Positions 56,761 to 64,000 of a DNA stretch of 64,000 bases are shown piece after piece. The notes below the pieces were generated by a model. It worked only from the letters and a program-made list of their open reading frames with translations, was not told the DNA's origin and searched no databases. This stretch comes from Uloborus plumipes (taxonomy: Eukaryota > Arthropoda > Arachnida > Araneae > Uloboridae). The stretch lies in NCBI GenBank assembly GCA_038373865.1, contig JAXGGA010002196.1:1-64000 (forward strand), in the 5' to 3' direction. Position 1 is the stretch's first letter. Every line of letters starts with the position of its first letter. A program made the position numbers and the translations under genes.

Positions 56761-56994
56761 AACACATAAACTGCACACCATCATTTAAAAGTAACATTTA
56801 ATTAAAACACCAACACTTTAGAACATGCACAACCAAGCTAAAACATCAGAGAGAGAGAGAGAACTCGCTTATCCTGAATTCGATCTTACCGTTACACAAT
56901 GGTATGTTACGTTACACAATGGTACGTTTATAATTAATATACAATATTAAGTATAAAATATTACTTGAACAAATAACACATTACTATACCCTGT

Positions 56995-57095
56995 GTAACG
57001 AAAGCTGGCGGCTCAAAGTAAAATTAATTTCTTTATCTCCGCACTTTTCCTCTGATGATTGTTATAATTACGCCGTTATGGACTTTTTTTCACTT
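56995..57095 (+). repeat. 430-bp dispersed repeat, copy 3, left part
   Basis: TGTGTAACGAAAGCTGGCGG, CTCAAAGTAAAATTAATTTC and CCGCACTTTTCCTCTGATG match the left edge of the copies at 27766 and 45797. The right part is 1.1 kb further on (58187-58272), separated by other repeats. Confidence 0.75.
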
Positions 57096-57314
57096 AGTAT
57101 CGATGGTGTTCAAAGAATAAAATTATGTTTTACTTTTTAGAGCACTTACCGAGTGAAGTTCTGAAGTCGGTTCAATTTTTTTTCCAAAAATATTTTTATT
57201 TTATTCTTTTAAGTGTAAATCTACTTCTGAAATAAGGTAATGTTTCCATTACGAAACTTCACTTAATTTTCTTAAGTAATTGCTCCATAAAATAAACTAT
57301 GTAAGAAAAAAAGA

Positions 57315-58102
57315 AAAATCTGGGATGGACCCCACACTACTTCCTTTTACGTGTAAATTTCTTAGTAGTTGCCTTAAGTGTTAAAAAAAGTGCTTGGAGT
57401 GAGCAAGATTACAATTCAAATATTTACTCCCCTAATCTGCCACGAAACAATGCAAAAAATATTTTACAATGGTTAATTTCTAAATATTGCTGATTTAAAT
57501 ATCATTCAGTGACTTTTTCGCAAAATATCGCCAATAGCGCCAAGTTGAACCCAAATTCAAAACATACTTTTTTCGCCAGTTTGTCGTCAACTTGGCGATA
57601 TGCCGCCAAGTTGGCGTCAAACACCTGGCGACCAAAAGCTTGGCGACATATCGCCAAGTGGTCGCGCCAATTCATATAACTTGAGTCTGCATTGAAATTA
57701 ACACTGATTTACCCCAAAAAGGGGTAAAACACCACCTTGGGAACCTTCGAATGCAACCACAAGGGAAGGTGCACAACTAGACCATCCTCAAGGCCTACAT
57801 ACCAAGCTAGAAGCTTCTACAGCATATAGTTTTTGAGTTATGCGACACACATACGCACATACATCCGCACATACGTATATACACTGTCACGAGAAAACTC
57901 GTCGTAATTAACTCGGGGGTGGTTGAAAAGGATTTTTCTGCTGCTTATATGCTTGTAGGTACATATGCACGTGCTGACAGGTCGAAAAAACTACTGAACA
58001 TTCATTCAGGGATGAGCAAAATCAAAATTTAGACTCAAATTTGAGTGATTTATTTATCGCGATCACAATACTTCCTTTACTACGTAAAAAGAAGTAAAAA
58101 TC
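57315..58102 (+). mobile_element. TTGGCG-cassette element, copy C
   Basis: Same orientation and order as copy A: ACCCCACACTACTTCCTTTT, GCCACGAAACAATGCAAAAA, the cassette (57527-57672), AACCTTCGAATGCAACCAC, CACGAGAAAACTCGTCG and the terminal CTTCCTTTACTACGTAAAAA. It lies between the two parts of the split 430-bp repeat. Confidence 0.8.
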
Positions 58103-58186
58103 GGTTAATATCTTCAGGGGGAGCTGCGATCGCAAGGTTTTACCATAGCTTTTATAGGGATAAAAGCTCCCGTAAAAGGAAGTAAA
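58103..58186 (+). mobile_element. Fragment of the TAGGGTGGGG foldback MITE
   Basis: ATCGGTTAATATCTTCAGGG and GGAGCTGCGATCGC-AAGGTTTTACCATAGC match the arm of the element at 21444-22077. It is followed by GTAAAAGGAAGTAAAAAGAG, which repeats the edge word of the TTGGCG element. This is a junction of three repeat types. Confidence 0.65.
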
Positions 58187-58272
58187 AAGAGTGGAGCTGT
58201 TTTCTTTCGTACTGTTTTCATAGAAACGACGCAAAATTTCTAAACTTGATATGCCTCTTTTAAAGTAACCGA
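58187..58272 (+). repeat. 430-bp dispersed repeat, copy 3, right part
   Basis: GAGTGGAGCTGTTTTCTTTC, GTACTGTTTTCATAGAAACG and CTTTTAAAGTAACCGAGTA match the right edge of copies 1 and 2. Confidence 0.75.
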
Positions 58273-59233
58273 GTATAAATAATAACCATGTAGGTAAATG
58301 AAGACTGGAAAATGAAAGAGCTGCTTATCTGCTTTCTAGGAAAGGTATGGCTTAAAATCGAAAGGAACAGAAAGGCTGCTAATACACGTGTACACGAGCT
58401 TAGAGTTTTGGTAGTGATAATTTGTCCACAAGACATTTTTCTATTTTAATTCATGATTAAAGTAGGAAAATACTTGAGATTAAAGTATTTCCCGCAACTC
58501 ACTTTTACTAATTTTCAATTAGCCTCATACTTTGATCTTCGTCTTCTGTTTAAGTTTTGCTTATACAAAAGAGGATTAACGCATTAATGCTGCATGAACT
58601 TGAAGCCTTTCTTGTCTCTCAACAAATTGAAATTTAAATTCTTTCAAATTTATAAATATTGCACCTAAGTTTAAGAGAATAGTTATTCTCTGGGCTTATC
58701 GTTGTAACTCAAAATATGTATTTTGTGCGATCAATTTCGGTTGGGAAATCTATGAAGATTAGTTAGTATGTTGAAGCCGCTGGGCTCAAGTTATACGATA
58801 AGGCCTGCTGCAGGAAAGATTAAACTTTTGTGAAAAGTTCTCTGGAAAATCATTTCAATAATTTCGGTGAAACAAGAAAATAAAGGATTAGCTCGTTTCC
58901 CCGAATGTGTAAGATGAGACTTCATTTTTTAAATTGTACGCATCATGATTATTTAAACAGCGAGTTGAAACGGCGAACATCCGGTTATCTATAGTAAGCC
59001 TCTGATAAGTTGGCCTCCGATATAGACAATGTATCCTTATTTTGGGTATTAGGAAAGGATAATTGATACTGAAGTGAGTTGGGTTACTTTTGCAGTCACT
59101 TCGCAAAAGTATTTAAACTCAAATCTGTGGCAATTACCTTTTCCTGTTACCCGAAAAGAGAGCAACATTATCAAGATCATAGCTTTCCTTTATTAGATGA
59201 GCACTATACTGTTTGGCTGCGTCTGAGATGGAA
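58273..59233. other. Gene-free stretch
   Basis: Frames of 69-72 codons at 58888-59288 have no domain; the last overlaps the next repeat. No TE ends recognised. Confidence 0.5.
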
Positions 59234-59822
59234 AAGCTTAGAGCAGCTGTCAAGCTTAAGTTTCACCACTTTGGATCCAACTTATTAACTTTTACTTTCA
59301 ATTTTTTATTGTTGTGCACTAGGGTTACCAGAAATTTTTTTGTCACATTGCTAAGTTTTACCAAATCCACGTGATGCTAATAATTGCTCACAGTGAAAAA
59401 TTACCAAAACGCGGTACTTTGCCAGAAAAGACAACCACTCAAGCACTCAAACACGCGCTGGATCCAAAGTGGTCAAACTTAATCTTGATGCGCCGGCTCG
59501 TCTATATAGGGGCCCTATAAAAGCTAACGTCCAGTTTAGAGCCAGGCCGACGCATCAAGATTAAGTTTCACCACTTTGGATCCAATTCCTTAACTTTTAC
59601 TTTCATATTTTCATTGTTGCGGAGTAGGGTTACCAGAAAAAAGTTTTGGCACATTGCTAAGCTTTGCCAAATCCACGTACCGCTAATAATTGCTCATAGT
59701 GAAAAATTATCAAAACGCGATTACTGGCCAGAAAAGACAACCACTCAATCACACAAACACGAGCTGGATCCAAAGTGGTGAAACTTAATCTTGATGCGCC
59801 GGCTCGTATATATAGGGGCCTT
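59234..59822 (-). mobile_element. Two head-to-tail units of the GGCCCCTATATAG element
   Basis: Each unit of about 280-300 bp runs AAGTTTCACCACTTTGGATC, an AGGGTTACCAGAAA block, CAAATCCACGT, AATAATTGCTCA, AAAAGACAACCACTCAA, GGATCCAAAGTGG, AACTTAATCTTGATGC and TATATAGGGGCC. The second unit begins at about 59545. The GGATCCAAAGTGG...TTGATGC blocks at the two ends of each unit are inverted repeats of each other, so each unit is a MITE. The pair is inverted relative to 56412. Confidence 0.8.
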
Positions 59823-62053
59823 AGTCCAGTTTATAGACGGAAATGGACGCATCTATTAGTTTTTAAGAAAGCTAGCTGTATTTTAGTCTTTAAATTAAGC
59901 AGATGACATTGAAATCACGAGCACCAAATTTTTAATTTTACGCCTCATTCAGCTAGACAAGCCGTATTTGGACGTTTGCCAATTCCACAACAGCTGCGGG
60001 CAAACTATTAGTTTTCATTGATACCAGATTTGCAGATGTGTCCAAGCCTGTAAATAACCCTTCCAGTGGTACATTAAATTTAGCGGTATTATACCTTATT
60101 AAATGATGTTCAGGAGCAACAATTGGACTGAAAGGGTCAAGCTGAGCCACATTGAAATAAACAAAACACGTGGGTCAAATTTTCATTTTCCCCACTCCCC
60201 CCTGATGTGGAGCAGGGCCCTTAGAGTATATATTTATGACTTTTTCTCACATATAAGTTACGTTTTCCGCTGTAGTCAAATATTTTTTGATAATTAGAGA
60301 TTTAACTCTTTTAAAGTATATACTTTTACTGCTTCAAAAATGTATGCAGAAAAACTCGAATAGCTATTCTAAGAAATAGCATAATATTTTTAATACTGAA
60401 AAATAGCAGTCACCTTCATTTTATATCAATATCATTTTAAATATCCCTTAAGGTTTGTAAAAAATTACTAACGAATATATTTACCTTACAGCTATTGTGA
60501 AGCAGTGTAGAATCTATTTGTGAAGCAGTGTAGAATTTTTTTTTTTTACTTTCATAAAATTATGTTCTAAAAAGATGTTAGAATTTTTTGAGCATCTTTA
60601 AAACATTCCATTACCTACAGACGCATTTTAGAGAATGTAACTGGAACACAATGCTCCAGCTTTTTATTAACTGGAAAAAATGCTGGCTTTAGAAAAGGCA
60701 GAAAATGCTATATTTACAAAATAAAAAGAAGTTAGTTCTTCTCACGAGACTGAAGAGAATAGAAACTATGTTTTGTTGCGTATCAATTCTAAAACTCAGA
60801 AGACTAGACGAATCTATATACTGCATAAATATAAATGTTCACCATCGTATCTCCTTACCTTGAGTTTCTAGGACCGAAATGCATAAAATACAAATACTCT
60901 AGGACAGAAAAATCCCGTTTTACATAAAACTTTCACGTCACATTTGGATGGAACTTATCTAGAGAGAATTTTGTTTCTAAGGGTTTTACTACTAGAGCTC
61001 TTTCAAAACTTCACAAAAATCTTGGTCTTTCTTTTCTAAAGAAGTCAAATATTCAGAGGTTACGTAACCCAATGTTAAAAATACTTGCATTGTAGGAAAA
61101 TAGTTTTCGTATTAATACGGAGCAAAAGACGGAAAATGAAGTATGGAAAATATGCAAAACAATTTTTGATTCAACTATAAGAACTTACACAACATTTAAA
61201 GATAGATATATATTATTGTGTAGAAGCAATTTTCATGTTACAAACTAAAATTGTTATGATATTTTAAGCATTTTGTAATTAAGCTATCAAACATTATCGT
61301 AGATAATTTAATTTACTTTCAATATGTATCCCAGTTTGTTGCTTTAAATTAACCAAAACCCTTTGTAACTTGCTCAAACATTTTTATCTGAATGATATTT
61401 TGAAGAAAGAGTTGAAGTGCTCGTCGAAGTCTGTTTAACAACGAATCCAAATTCAGAGAATTAAATTTCATTCGCTCCAAAAGGGGCTTCTTCGCGGAAA
61501 TCACGAGGAGGGAAAAACAACTTCTACTTCGGAAACGACTCCAGGCGCTTCGAAAAAGCTGTCAAGACTGATCACACGAACCGATCAGTTACGTGAGAAA
61601 GTTTAAAGTTAAAATGTTCTCTTTTAACGCTTAGTGATTTTGTTCTGATACTTTGCAAAAAGAGGAGCTTAAATTTTACGAGGTACTTTGTCTTTCCCTA
61701 TAATTAACCCTTGAACGATGAAGTTTTTTTTCTTAATTTAATTTTATTTCATTTTGTTTTCTTACGCAATGGTCTGCTGCAACAGGAAACAGGAATTTGC
61801 CTTTGATGAAGCACAAATGTGTTGATTTCAGATTATTGCTTAACTTTACGTAGTTTTATTAGCTTAGAAAATCATTTTTCATTTACTTTATGAAATAAGC
61901 GACATTAATAACCCATGAATCATTTTTAAAAAACGGTGTGTATTTTATTCTCAACTAGGAGTTCCCACTTGGAGCTTCTTTTAGAATGATTCTTGTCAGA
62001 TTGTGTGTTGCAGAGACAAAATTTTCTACTTAATAAATCGTTGACGAGAGGAG
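59823..62053. other. Gene-free stretch with one Harbinger-like MITE end
   Basis: 60193-60210 is GATGTGGAGCAGGGCCC then TTA, a lone end of the family at 13106. GTGAAGCAGTGTAGAATYT is tandemly doubled at 60496-60537. 61440-61600 is less AT-rich and could be read as coding for about 40 codons (SKRGFFAEITRREKQLLLRK), but no family is recognised and no splice context is clear. Otherwise AT-rich. Confidence 0.45.
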
Positions 62054-62606
62054 TACTGGCGGATTTGCAAGTTTAGGGGGCCCGTCGCAATGCATTTTTG
62101 ATGAGCCCTTTAGATGAACACACTGTAAAAATAGTTGATTTTACAGTATAACACAGCTAATTTTATAGTAACAAACTATGAAAATTGGTAATTTTACACT
62201 AATAAACTGTAAATGTTGCTAATTTTGTAGTAATGAACTGTAAAATCGCTAAATTTTTCAGTTTATCACAGTGCATTTTACAGTTTCAAACTGGAACTTC
62301 TGCTGCTAGTATAATACTGCGAATTTTATATTGAAAAAGTGTAAAATTGTGGTAATAAACTGTAAAATTGCTGCTTTACTGTAATGAACTGTAAAATCTA
62401 GTTTTACAATTTACAACTGTGCATTTTAAAGTTTTAAACTGGAACCTCTGCTGCCAGTATTATATTGTAAAAACAACAGTTTATTTTTTGCAGAGCAGAA
62501 TTGTGTAAAATATTTTTCATAGGCCATTTTGGATACCCTTCGAGGCACCTATGTCGAGGGGCTCCATGCAATTGCGCCAGTTACGACATGGTAAATCCAC
62601 CACTGG
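62054..62606. mobile_element. hAT-type MITE with a nested CACTG element
   Basis: The left end TACTGGCGGATTTGC and the inverse of the right end (CCAGTGGTGGATTTACC) correspond, as do the GGGGCCCG/GGGGCTCC blocks further in. CAGTGGYGGATTTRCC is a common hAT MITE terminus in arthropods. No clear 8-bp duplication remains. The CACTGTAAAA element occupies the middle. Confidence 0.6.
62121..62495. mobile_element. CACTGTAAAA-ended element, copy 2
   Basis: It starts CACTGTAAAAATAG and ends TTTTTTGCAGAG. The interior has TTTACAGTAT, TAATAAACTGTAAA units and two copies of a CAAACTGGAACTTCTGCTG / TAAACTGGAACCTCTGCTG block, where copy 1 has one. So this copy carries an internal duplication of about 160 bp. 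Confidence 0.65.
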
Positions 62607-62741
62607 AATGTGGTCAACGTAAACGCACTCTTACTTTCATAATAACATAAAGTAAACTTTTGGAAACACGATCAAATGAAACGGTTGTAAGCAAAAAGTC
62701 ATTAAGTAATATGATATATAGCAATATTACTGGTTAATTTC

Positions 62742-63426
62742 TCAGTATATATATATATAAAGATGATGGGCTCTGTTTGTTTGTTTGTATGTTTGTAACC
62801 AATGGCCAGAAGCCTCCACAGCACAAACAGACCTGAAACTTGGCACAAAAATTCGAACGTATCCCCGTGAAATGCACTTCGAAGGCCGAATTCCAAATTT
62901 CGAATTAGTTATTCTTAAATAAATTAATTAGTCTCATTTTTGGTGTATCTGCCATAATTGAGGAGGAAAACTTTCCCCCATCCCGTAGCATTATACATCG
63001 CTGGAGAGTTTTTTTTTCTGAATGCAAAAGTTTAGCACGTTTCTCTCAGTTGATTAGAACAGAGGATATTAATTAATCAAATTTAGACAATTTTCAAGGC
63101 TTAACTCTATAAGCAAAACTGAAACACTAGCGCCATTTTCCAGACAAACTGCTCTTTTGCCCGTGAAGTTACATAGTGGTTTAAATTTGCGTATTAAGTT
63201 AAGCCTTGAAAATAAACTAAATTTTGCTTAACTTAATGTCTTTTTGATTTATTCGGCGAATTAATTTAAACTTAAACATGACTTTTAGTGGCATTTAAAA
63301 TGTCATGGAGTACATTTGAATTAAAAAATATAATAATTTTACCTCAGAGGGTTGGAGTGAATTAAATTTACTCACTTAACTTCCTTTACAATTATTCCAC
63401 GGGCATCGCTGTGTGAGTACTACTAA
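62742..63426 (+). mobile_element. Non-autonomous Helitron, about 685 bp
   Basis: The 5' end is TCAGTATATATATATATAAA, then GATGATGGGCTCTG, a GTTTGTTTGTTTGTATG tract and CCTGAAACTTGGCACAAAAA. The 3' end is the hairpin CCACGGGCATCGCTGTG, then AGTACTACTAA and a T. The last 190 bp parallel the Helitron tail at 14012-14202. No helicase or Rep sequence is inside. The 5' limit is approximate. Confidence 0.7.
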
Positions 63427-64000
63427 TAAAGCAATAAAAGCATCGCAAAAAGTAGGACAAAAACTAATTTTAAAGAGTGAATTTTGATGCTTCATTTTAC
63501 TGATATTTTGTCCAGTTAAAATGGTAATTTTTTGTTCCAATGAGAAAGCTACGAATATCACCAAATAAAAATAACTAGCATGCAAAAAAAAGCAATCTCA
63601 AGTTAATGCATAATAACTTGAATGCATAATAACTTTATAATTGGACGTTTGTTTGAAGAAATTGAAATAATACTTCGTAAGTAAAATAGAAAAATTTATT
63701 TTATGTATGTTTTGGGGCTATAAGAAGCTTAGTTTTCACTACGTCAAAGTTTTAAGCTTCAGAAAACAAAAAATACATTCAACTGTTTTTTTTAAACTAT
63801 CACAATCTGCATTATTTTTATTTTCTGTTTTTTTCTTATACTTTTGCGAAATTCAAGAAAAAAATTTCGAAATAATAAAATTTTAGCTTTTGTCGGATGA
63901 CTTTACATCAATAAACTCATTTTCTTTTCTTTCTTTCTTTTTTTTTTTTTTTTTTTTTGCATTGAAAATTATGTTCTTTTATACCCCAAATCTGATGCTT
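63427..64000. other. AT-rich stretch with a (CTTT)n/poly(T) tract
   Basis: TTTTCTTTTCTTTCTTTC and a run of about 23 T at 63921-63958. The 69-codon minus frame at 63376-63585 has no domain. No gene. Confidence 0.5.

Overview
This window is AT-rich, gene-poor eukaryotic DNA filled with old transposable elements. It looks like an intergenic or intronic block of an arthropod genome, probably a chelicerate such as a spider. That is inferred from the repeat mix: DNA transposons with TAGGGTGGG ends, Helitrons with a CTAG 3' hairpin end, tRNA-derived SINEs, pogo-like elements and a BEL/Pao gag. There are no operons, ribosome-binding sites, rRNA genes, intact tRNA genes or CRISPR arrays. I found no host gene exon that I can support. 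The only long intact coding frame is a BEL/Pao retrotransposon gag (23665-24915).

Layout. 1-13 kb: two Tigger-like MITEs (the second split by a TTAA-flanked insert), a CACTG-ended element, the first TTGGCG-cassette element and a SINE. 13-17.9 kb: a Harbinger-like MITE, a 229-bp repeat present as two inverted arms 3 kb apart, two abutting Helitrons, a TA-flanked element full of AAGTGCGTACC motifs, and a Pif1 helicase pseudogene. 18-22.5 kb: three elements with perfect 8-bp target duplications, plus a second SINE. 23.2-25 kb: the gag-only BEL/Pao copy. 27.7-30.2 kb: a 430-bp repeat and a 147-bp tandem array with a three-unit higher-order period. 31.6-36 kb: a Helitron, then a 2.3-kb TAGGGTGGG element with a decayed transposase-like gene. 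36.9-45.4 kb: three more motif-array elements, a piggyBac-like MITE and a reverse-strand Helitron. 46-52 kb: hAT and piggyBac-like MITEs, then a 2.1-kb element with perfect 24-bp TIRs and a decayed pogo/DDE_1 transposase. 53.8-64 kb: a Tigger-like MITE, two more TTGGCG elements, GGCCCCTATATAG elements in tandem and inverted copies, a nested hAT/CACTG pair and a last Helitron.

Nothing here acts as a pathway. The useful content is the order of insertions (nesting) and two groups worth follow-up. One is a set of TA-flanked elements, each carrying a private 7-16 base motif many times in both orientations. Two of them hold remnants resembling pogo-like transposase. The other is the TAGGGTGGG family with 8-bp target duplications and an unusual coding remnant. 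All calls were made by eye. Boundaries given with TIRs and target duplications were read base by base; the others are approximate.
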